NCBI GenBank assembly: GCA_024343425.1
Contig: BRLC01000010.1
Coordinates: 98,251 to 162,250 of the forward strand
Direction: 5' to 3'
DNA length: 64,000 bases
Origin: Rhizobiaceae bacterium MnEN-MB40S
Lineage (GTDB): Bacteria > Pseudomonadota > Alphaproteobacteria > Rhizobiales > Rhizobiaceae
Of this stretch, positions 54,951-63,865 are shown piece by piece. The position numbers and the translations under genes were made by a program. The first letter of the stretch is position 1, and every line of letters begins with the position of its first letter. The notes beneath the pieces were generated by a model. The model saw only the letters and a program-made list of their open reading frames with translations. It was not told the DNA's origin and ran no database searches.

Positions 54951-56129
54951 TCACTCTTTACTGTCGATCCGCTTCAGTCCAACATCGATTGCTTCACCCA
55001 GACGCCGACGCTGTTCGGCGTGAAACATCCGGCCGTCCAGGGTGGCGAACCCACCCGTTCGGGAGGCCTCCACCTGATCCGCAAGCGCCTGCGCGAACGC
55101 TTCTGCAGCGTCAGCCGCGACGACGTTCGGAGGCGTATCGGCTATTCCCCGCAAGGCGGACGACGTCGCGACGGCGGGCAGACCCATCTCGAAGGTTTCG
55201 ATCGTCTTGAGCTGGACGCCGGTTCCGGCCCTGCTGGCCAGCGCGACAACGCCGCAGGAACGAACGAAATCGCGCGCGTCCGGAACCCGGCCCAGCAATC
55301 GAAGCCCGGGATGCCTTATATCCGGCGCTGGCTGCCCGATCTGGCCGGCTATCGCGATCGTCATTGATTGGGGGAGTTTCGGCGTCACTTGATCGAGAAA
55401 CCAGTCCAGGCCGATACGGTTCGATTGCCAGCTCCAGCTTCCGATCATGCCGACATCATATTCGACCGTGCGATCGGCGTCGGGCGCGTCAGGCGGATCG
55501 AAGCGCGTCACCAGCGGCAGGAATGCCGATTTTCCGGAATCGGCGGCGACCAGCGAATGCCGGTCTTCTTCCGATAGCGTCCAGACGAACTGCGCCCGTC
55601 TGCACAACTCGTCCTCAAGGCGCTTCAGGATCGACGACTCCCGCCTGTAAAGCTGCCTTTCCATCCTGCTTGCCGCATGCGCGGCATTCTGGAAGGCGGA
55701 AAGCCACTCGACATTGTGGGCGATGAAGATCGATTGGTAGCGGCCGAAAATGTCGGGATAGGCGGCCGGCAACTGGACCGAATTCAGTATAAGGCCATCG
55801 ACGGGTCCCGCGGCCGCCAGGGCTTCCTCGATTTTTCTGCGTCCACAGGCCAGCATCTTGGCCGACGAAACGGTTGTGTTGTTCGCCACCGCCTGAAGCA
55901 GCCAGCGCGCTTTCTGCGCAGCGCTCGCGCGCGCATTGGTGATGTCCTGCTCTCCGAGGATGATCGCATCGTCGCAGTAAGCCACCTCGGCTCCAGGAGA
56001 ACTGTAACCGATCAGCTTGAGATCGACGCCCTTTTCCCGAATGGCGTCGACGATCACCCGGTTCGCCAGGTCGAAGCCTGTGACGGGATCCTGCACCGGC
56101 AGGAGCGATGTTACGAAAGCCAGTTTCAT
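54951..56129 (-). CDS. Glycosyltransferase, GT4-like
   Basis: This 392-residue GT-B enzyme has an N-terminal acceptor domain starting MKLAFVTSLLPV and containing IFIAHNVEWLSAFQN near residue 135, and a donor domain with MIGSWSWQSNRIGLDWFL near residue 230, LRLLGRVPDARDFV near residue 275 and GTGVQLKTIETFEMGLPAVAT near residue 305. That last block holds the conserved K and E-x7-E-like contacts of GT4-type retaining enzymes. There is no membrane anchor. It lies divergently from a GT2 gene, with a 99-bp AT-rich promoter region between them. Confidence 0.85.
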   Translation of the reverse strand: MKLAFVTSLLPVQDPVTGFDLANRVIVDAIREKGVDLKLIGYSSPGAEVAYCDDAIILGEQDITNARASAAQKARWLLQAVANNTTVSSAKMLACGRRKIEEALAAAGPVDGLILNSVQLPAAYPDIFGRYQSIFIAHNVEWLSAFQNAAHAASRMERQLYRRESSILKRLEDELCRRAQFVWTLSEEDRHSLVAADSGKSAFLPLVTRFDPPDAPDADRTVEYDVGMIGSWSWQSNRIGLDWFLDQVTPKLPQSMTIAIAGQIGQPAPDIRHPGLRLLGRVPDARDFVRSCGVVALASRAGTGVQLKTIETFEMGLPAVATSSALRGIADTPPNVVAADAAEAFAQALADQVEASRTGGFATLDGRMFHAEQRRRLGEAIDVGLKRIDSKE

Positions 56130-56228
56130 CTTTCGTATACTTTATGGAAAAAGGGTTTAACACAACCTTGGATGAAAGAAGTATAACACAGATGATGAAC
56201 AAGAGCTTTATGGCGCGATTGCGGGGCG

Positions 56229-57239
56229 ATGAGCGAAGATCAGAAACATAAGGGCGCTGACCGTCCCAAGGTCTCCATCGGCTATGAGACGCCCGATCTG
56301 GCGCGCGACCAGATTCGTTTTGCAGTCACGCTACCGACCTTCAGACGCCCCGAACACCTGCACAAGACGCTGGTCTCGCTGCAATATCAGAAATTTCCAC
56401 ACGCGTTCGCCATCGTCGTCATGGAGAATGACACCGACGGCAAGCAGGGCGCCGACGTAGCGCGCCATTTCTTCGAAGAGCGGAAAGCGCCCGGCCTCGT
56501 CGTGCTGGCCCATGAACGCGGCAATTGCCACGCGTATAACGCAGGCTGGAGCACAGTTCTCAACACGTTTCCCAATCTACAAGCGATCGCCGTGATCGAC
56601 GACGACGAACTCGCAGGCCCCGACTGGCTCGCATCCATGGAAAGAACCATGAATGAGACAGGCGCAGATATTGTCGGCGGGCCGCAACGGCCGGTTTTTT
56701 CCGACAGGGATCTCGACCGCTGGAAGGCGCATCCGGTCTTCAAGCCCGCCTATGAAACAACCGGACCGGTGCCGATCCTGTACTCGTCGGGCAATGTAAT
56801 GATCGCACGCAAGGTGCTCGATGCAATGCCGCGACCGTTTCTTGATCCACTCTTCAATTTCATCGGTGGAGGCGACGCCGATTTCTACAGCCGATGCCGC
56901 GCGGCGGGGTTTCGTTTTGCGTGGTGCGAAGACGCGCCGGTTTTCGAAACGGTTCCGGATAACCGCACCGAGCCGGCCTGGCTTGGAAAGCGAAGCCGCC
57001 GTGAAGGCGCCATATCGGCCATGCTTGAAACGCGCCGGAATCCCGGCGTCGCCGGGCGCGCCACAAGTTTTCTGAAATCTGTCGCCCTCTTCGGCGCCTC
57101 GCCCTTTCGAATGGCGCGCCTGTGGCGCAAAACCGGTTCGGCGACGATGGGAATGCACCATCCCAATGTCGCCTTTGGTCGTTTTATTGCAGTGTTCGGA
57201 AGTATTAACGAACAATACCGCACCCAGGACGGCGGTTGA
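56229..57239 (+). CDS. Glycosyltransferase family 2
   Basis: This 336-residue enzyme has a GT-A fold: FAVTLPTFRRPEHLHKTLVSL near residue 30, then IAVIDDDELAGPDWL near residue 120 with the DxD metal site, and GGGDADFYSRCRAAGF near residue 210, the acceptor-side catalytic ED/GD block. A C-terminal hydrophobic stretch is weak, so it is probably peripheral. It is inverting by family. The next genes on the strand encode an ATP-grasp protein and an asparagine-synthase-like enzyme. Confidence 0.86.
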   Translation: MSEDQKHKGADRPKVSIGYETPDLARDQIRFAVTLPTFRRPEHLHKTLVSLQYQKFPHAFAIVVMENDTDGKQGADVARHFFEERKAPGLVVLAHERGNCHAYNAGWSTVLNTFPNLQAIAVIDDDELAGPDWLASMERTMNETGADIVGGPQRPVFSDRDLDRWKAHPVFKPAYETTGPVPILYSSGNVMIARKVLDAMPRPFLDPLFNFIGGGDADFYSRCRAAGFRFAWCEDAPVFETVPDNRTEPAWLGKRSRREGAISAMLETRRNPGVAGRATSFLKSVALFGASPFRMARLWRKTGSATMGMHHPNVAFGRFIAVFGSINEQYRTQDGG

Positions 57240-57316
57240 TATCTATTCAATTCACGTTGACTGCTTGCAACAAAAATCGGTGACTTGCCAGATTACTTGA
57301 ATGATGCAATGTCCGG

Positions 57317-58375
57317 GTGATGTGGCTTGAGCGATACAAATATTACAACGACATCGTAAAGCGGTCCTTTGGCGAGTCCACGCATTTCAAATGGAAGTTG
57401 AGATCGCTTGTCACCGGCCATTCCGCCGCGCGCCTGTCTATACTTCCCGAGCCGTTGCTGAAATCGGGAAAATATGTGCGGGAGGCCCGGTACAAGCGCA
57501 AGCTGGCACAGCGGAACAAGCAGCTTCATCATGCGCTGTTTCACAAGCTTTCTCATAAACTCTGGCTCGACCGCGTCATGCCGGAGGTCTCGCCACCGGT
57601 TTACTACTATGTTGCCGGCTCGATAATCGTTCCGCTTGAAGGTACGCCCGCGGCGGCGTGTCCGCAGGCCTATCTGGAACTGGTGAAGAAACACGGATCG
57701 CTGTTCATCAAACCGGGAAACCTGATCGGCGGCGCCGGCGCCTTTCTGCTGGAATGGCGTAACGACGCGCTGTTCATCGACGGGATAAAATCCAACAGCG
57801 AGGAATTGAAGAAACTGTGCGGCGGCATCGGAACAGGCTACGTTATTTCGGAGAAAATTGCGCAGGGAGAGTGGAGCGCGCAATTCTTCTCCGAGACCCT
57901 CAACACGATCCGCATCACCACCGGAACTTCCGCTCACGGACACAAAGTCTGCTTCATTGCCGCAACGTTCAAGATTGGCGCGTCAGAAACCATCCCGACC
58001 GACAATTTCAAAGGCGGCCGGGGCGGCTGGGCTTGCGGCGTCGATCTTGAAACCGGCGAACTCGGCCGCCTCGTGCATTACGACGACGCAATCGGCGCCC
58101 GGGTGGAATCCGATCAGCATCCGGAGACCGGCGTGCGCGTCACCGGCGAGACCATCCCCGACTGGTCTTCGGTGAAGGAAACCGTTTCCCGGCTTGCCAG
58201 CCTCTTGCCTCACCCAGGGATCGTTGGATGGGACATAGCGCTCACTCCGAACGGACCGATGGTCGTAGAACTCAATACCTCCCCGCATATCGACATTCAT
58301 CAGGCTACGACCCCCATCGCCGACACTGAAGATAAACGCGCCTATCTGCGCGAATTCGGCGTCCCTCTCGATTAA
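57317..58375 (+). CDS. Sugar-transfer-associated ATP-grasp protein
   Basis: This 352-residue protein has an ATP-grasp core: LFIKPGNLIGGAGAFLLEW near residue 130 for nucleotide binding, YVISEKIAQGEWSAQF near residue 175, and WDIALTPNGPMVVELNTSPHIDI near residue 300 with the metal ligands (the E and N of VELN). It resembles the ATPgrasp_ST group found beside glycosyltransferases and proposed to attach amino acids or similar groups to surface sugars. Start is GTG 57317 or the adjacent ATG 57320. It pairs in order with the asparagine-synthase-like gene, 58 bp downstream. Confidence 0.78.
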   Translation: MMWLERYKYYNDIVKRSFGESTHFKWKLRSLVTGHSAARLSILPEPLLKSGKYVREARYKRKLAQRNKQLHHALFHKLSHKLWLDRVMPEVSPPVYYYVAGSIIVPLEGTPAAACPQAYLELVKKHGSLFIKPGNLIGGAGAFLLEWRNDALFIDGIKSNSEELKKLCGGIGTGYVISEKIAQGEWSAQFFSETLNTIRITTGTSAHGHKVCFIAATFKIGASETIPTDNFKGGRGGWACGVDLETGELGRLVHYDDAIGARVESDQHPETGVRVTGETIPDWSSVKETVSRLASLLPHPGIVGWDIALTPNGPMVVELNTSPHIDIHQATTPIADTEDKRAYLREFGVPLD

Positions 58376-58433
58376 GACCGATGCTCTTTACCCAAATCAA
58401 AGCGAGGCGCCACGCCACCAGGAGACGTCGCCC

Positions 58434-60305
58434 ATGTGCGGGATAGCCGGGATATGGAATTTTTCGGGACGATCCGACGAAACGGATATGGCCGATGTCC
58501 GCAGTATGATAGCCGTAACCGCCCATCGCGGACCCGATGGCCAGGGCTATCGTGCGGTCGACAGTCTTGCGCTCGGTCATTGCAGACTGTCCATCATCGA
58601 CTTGACGGATCGGGGCAGTCAACCCATGCAGTCCAGCGACGGCCGCGGGCTGCTCTCCTATAACGGCGAAATCTATAATTTCCGCGAATTGCGCAAGGAA
58701 CTCACGGAACAAGGCGCCGTCTTCTCCGGTGACTGCGACACGGAAGTCGTTCTCAACGCACTGCGCATATGGGGCGTCGAGCGCGCGGTCTCCCGTTTCA
58801 ACGGCATGTTCGCCTTCGCCTACTACGACATGCAGGAAAGGGTTCTGTGGCTGGTCCGGGACCGGATTGGCGTCAAATCGCTCTCCGTCGCCCAATACGA
58901 GAACCGCCTGATCTTCTGTTCCGAGGACAAGGGCATTCTGGCGCTTGATTCCTTTCCGACCCAAATTTCGGCTCGCGAGATCACGTTGCGGCTGGCGGCT
59001 CAGGCCTCGGACGGTGGTTCAAGTCTGTTCCGGCGGATCAGACGCCTGCCGCCAGGCGGATGCTGGAAGATTTCAGCGAAGGGTGTTGAGGAAAACCGGT
59101 TCTGGGACGCGCTGGAGTCGGTCGATCCCGACCGGCTGGAAGCGGGAAGCCGGATCAAAGACGGTCTCGTCCGACACCTGGATGATTTGCTGCAAAACAG
59201 CGTCGCAATGCATTGCATTTCCGACGCTCCCCTTGCGACCGCCTGCAGCGGCGGCATTGATTCCGGTCTCGTGACGGCGATGTCGAAAACCGTAATGCAG
59301 GACTATCACGGCTATGTCATGGATCCGGACGTTGGCGTCAACGAAGTCGAGGCGGCGCAACGCACGGGCCGCAAATGTGGGGTCGAGATAAGACGGGTCG
59401 CCGAGAATCGTGACAAATATCTGCGCAACCTGCCGAAATCCATCTATCATGTGGAAAACGACACGCATTTGGTAAGCACGCCATCGCTGCTCGCCATGAC
59501 CGAACAGTGTCGCGCCGACGGAGTGAAGGTGCTGTTGACCGGGGAAGGCGCTGACGAACTCTTCGGAGGTTACAACTGGCACCGCAACAGCGCCCGCCTC
59601 TGGCGTAAACTGGACCCGCCGCGATCGTTGCTGCTGAGAGATTCGCAACGGAAAAAACTGTTGAAGCAGCTACGCGAGTCCCCCTTCACCACGTCGCTTC
59701 GCATGGGAATTCAGGAAACCAGAAATTCGGTGATTTCGGCGCTTTCGCCACAACGTTTCATGCTGCAGGAAAAGATTCTGGAACGGCTTGCTCCGGTCAG
59801 GAATCATCAGGCAAGGGTTTTTGCGGCAAGAGGTCTGTTCGATATCTACAGTCACCTCCAGAGCCTCCTGCACCGGCACGACCGGATAAGCATGGCGTCG
59901 TCCGTCGAATTGCGTGTGCCCTTCATCGAAAACGACATCATCGACTTCGCCCTGCACCTGCATCCGGATTTCAAATACAGAAAACGGACGTCGAAATGGC
60001 TGCTTAGAACCGTCGCCCGCAATTACCTTCCGGAAGAAAACATCCGGGCTCCGAAAATCGGCTTTGCGATCACGACGAGTTACACGCGCGGATGCGAAGC
60101 GATGCTTTCAAACGGTTTCCTGCGAGACGTCATGCGATGGTCGCGCGCGGAAACGGACCAAGTGACGCGCCTGGCGAGCCTGGACGTGAATTCACACATC
60201 CGTCTGATCGGCATGGAAATTCTTGTTCGTCTGTATTGCGCGGGGGAAACCGCCGACGCCATCAGCGAAAAGCTCATCGGCATGCAGCGCGATGCCAGCC
60301 AGTAG
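58434..60305 (+). CDS. asnB: Asparagine synthase (glutamine-hydrolysing)-like enzyme
   Basis: This 623-residue protein starts MCGIAGIW, so Cys2 is the glutaminase nucleophile, with LSIIDL and LSYNGEIYNFRELR following. The synthetase domain has the PP-loop motif ACSGGIDSGLVTAM near residue 270 and GEGADELFGGY near residue 365. In polysaccharide clusters such proteins often amidate uronic acids or amino-acid substituents and do not make free asparagine. With the ATP-grasp neighbour this suggests a modified exopolysaccharide; this is inference. The gene ends 23 bp from the convergent dehydratase gene. Confidence 0.85.
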   Translation: MCGIAGIWNFSGRSDETDMADVRSMIAVTAHRGPDGQGYRAVDSLALGHCRLSIIDLTDRGSQPMQSSDGRGLLSYNGEIYNFRELRKELTEQGAVFSGDCDTEVVLNALRIWGVERAVSRFNGMFAFAYYDMQERVLWLVRDRIGVKSLSVAQYENRLIFCSEDKGILALDSFPTQISAREITLRLAAQASDGGSSLFRRIRRLPPGGCWKISAKGVEENRFWDALESVDPDRLEAGSRIKDGLVRHLDDLLQNSVAMHCISDAPLATACSGGIDSGLVTAMSKTVMQDYHGYVMDPDVGVNEVEAAQRTGRKCGVEIRRVAENRDKYLRNLPKSIYHVENDTHLVSTPSLLAMTEQCRADGVKVLLTGEGADELFGGYNWHRNSARLWRKLDPPRSLLLRDSQRKKLLKQLRESPFTTSLRMGIQETRNSVISALSPQRFMLQEKILERLAPVRNHQARVFAARGLFDIYSHLQSLLHRHDRISMASSVELRVPFIENDIIDFALHLHPDFKYRKRTSKWLLRTVARNYLPEENIRAPKIGFAITTSYTRGCEAMLSNGFLRDVMRWSRAETDQVTRLASLDVNSHIRLIGMEILVRLYCAGETADAISEKLIGMQRDASQ

Positions 60306-60328
60306 TCCGTTGCGTGCGCATCGGGACG

Positions 60329-61333
60329 CTACCGGTAGGCTTTACCGGCAATTCGGTAGTCGCCAAGCGCTATGTCCTCGCCATTGATGATCTTGGTGAA
60401 GGTGGACATGTCCAGATTGCGACCGGTTACGATCGTTGCGACAGGCCCCTTTGGCTTCGGCAAACGACCCGCCTGCATCGCCGCAATCCCGACAACGCAA
60501 GCGCCTTCCGCGACAATCCTGTCCTCGTAGTAGAGCGTCTGCATAGCGTGGTAGATCTCTTCCTCGGTGACCAGCACAACATCGTCGAGATAGTCCCGGC
60601 AAAGAGGAAAGGAAAGCCGGTTTTCGAGCCCGACGCCGCCGCCGAGAGAATCCGCGAGGCTCGGCTTTTCTTCCACCTCGACCGGATGTCCGGCCCGAAT
60701 GGACTGATACATCGCTGCGCCGCGATCCATCGACACCCCGATGACGACAACGCGCGGATTGATCGACTTGGCGGCGAGCGCCACGCCGCCCGCGAGGCCG
60801 CCGCCCGACAATGGAATGAGGATCATTGCCGTGTCCGGGTGCTTCTCCAGGATTTCCAGTCCAATTGTGCCTTGTCCCGCGATGACGAACGGATCGTCGA
60901 AGGGAGATATTTCGACAAGCCCCTCCTCCGCGACGAGCCGTTGGCTTTCAGCCAGCGCATCGTCCTGGCTCTGCCCGACGATGCGCACCTCCGCTCCCAG
61001 CGCGCGGACGCCCTCGACCTTGGCTTGCGGCACGAGTTCGGACATGCAGATCACCGCGCGCAGGCCGCGCAAGCCGGCGGCGTAGGCGACGCCTCTCCCG
61101 TGATTTCCGGTCGAACAGCAGGTCACGCCTTTCACGCCTTCCGGCAGAGTCATCACCGCGTTCAGCGCGCCGCGCAACTTGAATGCGCCGATCGGCTGCA
61201 TGTTCTCCAGCTTCAAAAGAAATTCCTGCCCGGCGACCGTTCGCATATGGGGCGAGGGAACCAGCGGCGTGGCGTCCGCCATGCCGGCAATTGTCTTGCG
61301 AGCGGCCAGAATGTCGGCGAGCGATAGATCCAT
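60329..61333 (-). CDS. PLP-dependent threonine-dehydratase-like enzyme (possible EutB, hydroxyectoine utilisation)
   Basis: This 334-residue fold-type II PLP enzyme has its cofactor lysine K52 in GAFKLRGA, the phosphate loop SGGGLAGG near residue 167, and STGNHGRG near residue 75. It lacks the regulatory ACT domain of biosynthetic threonine deaminase. The opening MDLSLADILAARKTIAG resembles the EutB hydroxyectoine dehydratase as I remember it, but serine/threonine or 3-hydroxyaspartate dehydratase is also possible. ATG 61333 is used because upstream frames overlap the aldehyde dehydrogenase gene 25 bp away. The ectoine hydrolase genes are not in the window, so the pathway is open. Confidence 0.75.
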   Translation of the reverse strand: MDLSLADILAARKTIAGMADATPLVPSPHMRTVAGQEFLLKLENMQPIGAFKLRGALNAVMTLPEGVKGVTCCSTGNHGRGVAYAAGLRGLRAVICMSELVPQAKVEGVRALGAEVRIVGQSQDDALAESQRLVAEEGLVEISPFDDPFVIAGQGTIGLEILEKHPDTAMILIPLSGGGLAGGVALAAKSINPRVVVIGVSMDRGAAMYQSIRAGHPVEVEEKPSLADSLGGGVGLENRLSFPLCRDYLDDVVLVTEEEIYHAMQTLYYEDRIVAEGACVVGIAAMQAGRLPKPKGPVATIVTGRNLDMSTFTKIINGEDIALGDYRIAGKAYR

Positions 61334-61358
61334 GAAACACCGTTTTTTGAAGCCAGGT

Positions 61359-62837
61359 TCAGGCCCAGTCGCGGCAAACATATTTGACTTCGGCGAATTC
61401 TTCCATGCCCAGGCGCGCTCCTTCTCTCCCGAGCCCTGACTGTTTGACGCCGCCAAACGGGATCGGCGCGCCCGTAACCTTGGTCCGGTTTACGGCCACC
61501 ATGCCGAACTGCAGCGCACGGCTGACCCGGTAGATCCGGCGGGGATCATTCGAATGCAGATAGGCGACGAGGCCGTATTCCGTGTCGTTGGCGCGGTGGA
61601 TTGCCTCCTCCTCCGTATCGAAGGCGCAGATCGCCGCAACTGGCCCGAAGGTTTCCTCTTTCATGATCAATGCGTCGGCCGATACGTGGGCGAGAACCGA
61701 CGGTTCATAGAACAGGGGCCCGCAGTCGTGGCGGCGTCCGCCACATCTAAGCGCAGCGCCTTTTTCAAGCGCATCCGCCACATGCTCTTCCTGCTTCAAC
61801 ACGGCCTTCTCATTCATCAGCGGGCCGATATCCGGATCGTCAAAACCGGATCCGACGGTCAATTGCTCCGTCGCTTGGGTGAAGCGCGTTACAAATTCCT
61901 CGTATACAGGGCGTTCGACCATAATCCTGTTGGCGCCCAGGCAATCCTGACCGGACGTGGCGAACTTGGCCTTGATCGTTTCGGTGACGGCGCTGTCCAG
62001 ATTGGCGTCCGAAAACACGATGACCGGCGCGTGACCGCCGAGTTCCATCACAAGTTTCTTGATGGTGTCCGCTGACCGACGATAGAGGAGCCGACCAATC
62101 TCCGTGGAGCCGGTGAAGGACAGGACGCGCACGCGGGGATCGCGCGTCCACGGCTCCACAATGGCGGCAGCGTCGCCAGTCACGACGTTGAAAACGCCTG
62201 CAGGCATGCCCGCGCGAGCGCCGAGTTCGGCCAGCGCAAGGGCGGAAAGCGGCGTCTCCATTGAAGGATGGGCGACGACCGTGCAACCCACGGCGAGGGC
62301 GGCGGCCGCCTTGCGCGTCAACATGGCGCAGGGAAAGTTCCAGGGCGTGATGAGGGCGGCGACACCTGCGGGTTCAAGCCAGACCTCGACTTCCGCATCG
62401 CGCAGATGGGATGTCACGCCTTCAATATTGGGTCTTTTGGATTCTTCTGCGTAGAACTCGACAAAGGAGGCTGCATAGTCGATCTCTCCGCGCGCCTCGG
62501 AGATCGGCTTGCCCTGTTCCATGACCATGATGCGGGCAAGATCTTCCCGGTTTTTGGCAATCAGATCGAACCAGTTGCGTAAGATCTTCGAACGTTCCTG
62601 CGGCAGCAGAGCCGACCAAGCGGGAAAGGCGCTCTCGGCGTGATCAACGGCCGTTGCAGCCTCTGCAGACGACAGACTGGCGACCGAGGCTATCACGGAC
62701 ATATCGGCAGGGTTGAAAATCGATACTGTTTCGCCGCGCGCCGATCCCGTCCACCGACCGCCGATATAGGAACGATCCCTGACCAGATTGCGATCAGACG
62801 CCATGTCGAAGTTCAATTGCGTGGTTTTGCCCGTCAT
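61359..62837 (-). CDS. NAD(P)-dependent aldehyde dehydrogenase (succinate-semialdehyde dehydrogenase-like)
   Basis: This 492-residue enzyme has the ALDH fold with catalytic C299 in GQDCLGANR, general base E265 in VMELGGHAP and the oxyanion asparagine in TPWNFP. The cofactor motif that normally reads KPA/KPS is AHPSMETP here, so the usual lysine is replaced by histidine (H190). The opening residues fit the GabD/SSADH group. AAAGGAG precedes ATG 62837. Co-transcription with the dehydratase gene suggests a joint pathway producing a semialdehyde, as in ectoine or hydroxyamino-acid breakdown. Confidence 0.87.
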   Translation of the reverse strand: MTGKTTQLNFDMASDRNLVRDRSYIGGRWTGSARGETVSIFNPADMSVIASVASLSSAEAATAVDHAESAFPAWSALLPQERSKILRNWFDLIAKNREDLARIMVMEQGKPISEARGEIDYAASFVEFYAEESKRPNIEGVTSHLRDAEVEVWLEPAGVAALITPWNFPCAMLTRKAAAALAVGCTVVAHPSMETPLSALALAELGARAGMPAGVFNVVTGDAAAIVEPWTRDPRVRVLSFTGSTEIGRLLYRRSADTIKKLVMELGGHAPVIVFSDANLDSAVTETIKAKFATSGQDCLGANRIMVERPVYEEFVTRFTQATEQLTVGSGFDDPDIGPLMNEKAVLKQEEHVADALEKGAALRCGGRRHDCGPLFYEPSVLAHVSADALIMKEETFGPVAAICAFDTEEEAIHRANDTEYGLVAYLHSNDPRRIYRVSRALQFGMVAVNRTKVTGAPIPFGGVKQSGLGREGARLGMEEFAEVKYVCRDWA

Positions 62838-63053
62838 GTCGTCTCCTTTCGAAAGCCGAAACGAGCATAGGGGCGGACGCCCAGAATTTGAGGCTTTTTT
62901 GCCGCCATGGGCCAGATGAAACGACTGGAGGTCGACCCCGGGCAAGAGGAATAATCCTGCCGCGACAGACATTGCGGCACTCATGGCATGGCAAAGCCTG
63001 TGCGGCTCTGCTACGATAGCCGGCAGATTAAAGGCGAATTTTCGAAATTTATC
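62838..63053. promoter_or_regulatory. Divergent intergenic region with two TTTCGAAA palindromes
   Basis: The perfect octamer TTTCGAAA occurs at 62847-62854, next to the aldehyde dehydrogenase ribosome site, and at 63040-63047, 6 bp before the Crp/Fnr-type start codon (within AATTTTCGAAATTT, one mismatch pair). Two copies in 216 bp, one at each divergent start, make it a candidate shared operator. No other element is convincing here. Confidence 0.4.
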
Positions 63054-63752
63054 ATGAACGATCGAGCGCAAGCTGAAAACCTGCTGCATCTCGTTGGCCT
63101 GTTGTCGGATCTCGACACCGGACAACTCAACGAGATCGGGCGGCAATGCGTCTGGCAGCGCTATCAAAAGGGCGTGGAGATCATCAGCGAAAGCGAAGGT
63201 TCGACCGATATCTTCTTCATCGTCGAAGGCAGCGTCGTCGCCAAGAGCTATTCCGAAGACGGCAAGGAAGTGACCTATACGGAGCTTTCGCGCGGCGATG
63301 TTTTCGGCGAGTTTTCTGCGATCGACCAGAAACCGCGATCGGCTGCGATCGAGACCCTGGAGGAAAGCCTCGTCGGACAGATGACATCGGAGAAGTTTCG
63401 TCAGCTCGTGATGACGATGCCGGGCATCGGGCTCCGGCTTGCAGAACTTCTGGTGCGCAAGAACCGCTTCCTGACCCACCGGATCTTCGAGTTCAGCACG
63501 CTCGCAGTACGCCAAAGGGTCTGCGCGGAATTGTTGCGGCGCGCGGTCGAGGCCGGCGAAGCGGAGCCGCCGGTCGTCATTTCCCCTGCGCCGACGCATT
63601 ATCAGCTTGCAACCATGCTCGGCACCCATCGCGAGGCCGTCAGCCGCGAACTTTCCGCGCTTTCGGCCCTCGGCATCGTCGAGGTCGGCCGCAGGAAAAT
63701 CACCGTGATCGACATACCGAGACTGAGGCATATCACCAAGGTGTCCGTCTAG
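63054..63752 (+). CDS. Crp/Fnr-family transcriptional regulator
   Basis: This 232-residue regulator has a cyclic-nucleotide-binding-like beta-barrel (about residues 15-120, with FIVEGSVVAKSYSEDGKEV and LSRGDVFGEFSAID), a dimer helix (about 128-155) and a winged helix with PTHYQLATMLGTHREAVSRELSALSALG near residue 185, the recognition helix. It has no N-terminal cysteine cluster, so it is not an oxygen-sensing FNR. I use ATG 63054; an ATG at 62988 adds 22 unlike residues. It is divergent from the aldehyde dehydrogenase operon and probably controls it or itself. Confidence 0.85.
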   Translation: MNDRAQAENLLHLVGLLSDLDTGQLNEIGRQCVWQRYQKGVEIISESEGSTDIFFIVEGSVVAKSYSEDGKEVTYTELSRGDVFGEFSAIDQKPRSAAIETLEESLVGQMTSEKFRQLVMTMPGIGLRLAELLVRKNRFLTHRIFEFSTLAVRQRVCAELLRRAVEAGEAEPPVVISPAPTHYQLATMLGTHREAVSRELSALSALGIVEVGRRKITVIDIPRLRHITKVSV

Positions 63753-63805
63753 CGCCGAGCGTCCGCCAACGCGTGGACAAGGTTGCTGCTTTTTCACTGC
63801 ATTTG

Positions 63806-63835
63806 TGTTATACTGTTGCTATTCGGACCTGGAGG
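63806..63835 (+). promoter_or_regulatory. Extended -10 promoter and ribosome-like site before the 19-bp repeat
   Basis: TGTTATACT (63806-63814) is an extended -10 element with TATACT, and GGAGG follows at 63831-63835. No ATG or GTG is at ribosome-site distance; TTG 63851 is 15 bp downstream and would lead into the repeat. The region thus has the signs of a transcript whose coding status is unclear. Confidence 0.4.
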
Positions 63836-63865
63836 CCTGCGACCCCGATATTGCAGCGACGAAAA

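Noticed and set aside
62838..63797. Extension of the aldehyde dehydrogenase frame to 812 residues
   Set aside because: The added part is antisense to the Crp/Fnr gene, while a good ribosome site and the normal ALDH start lie at 62837.
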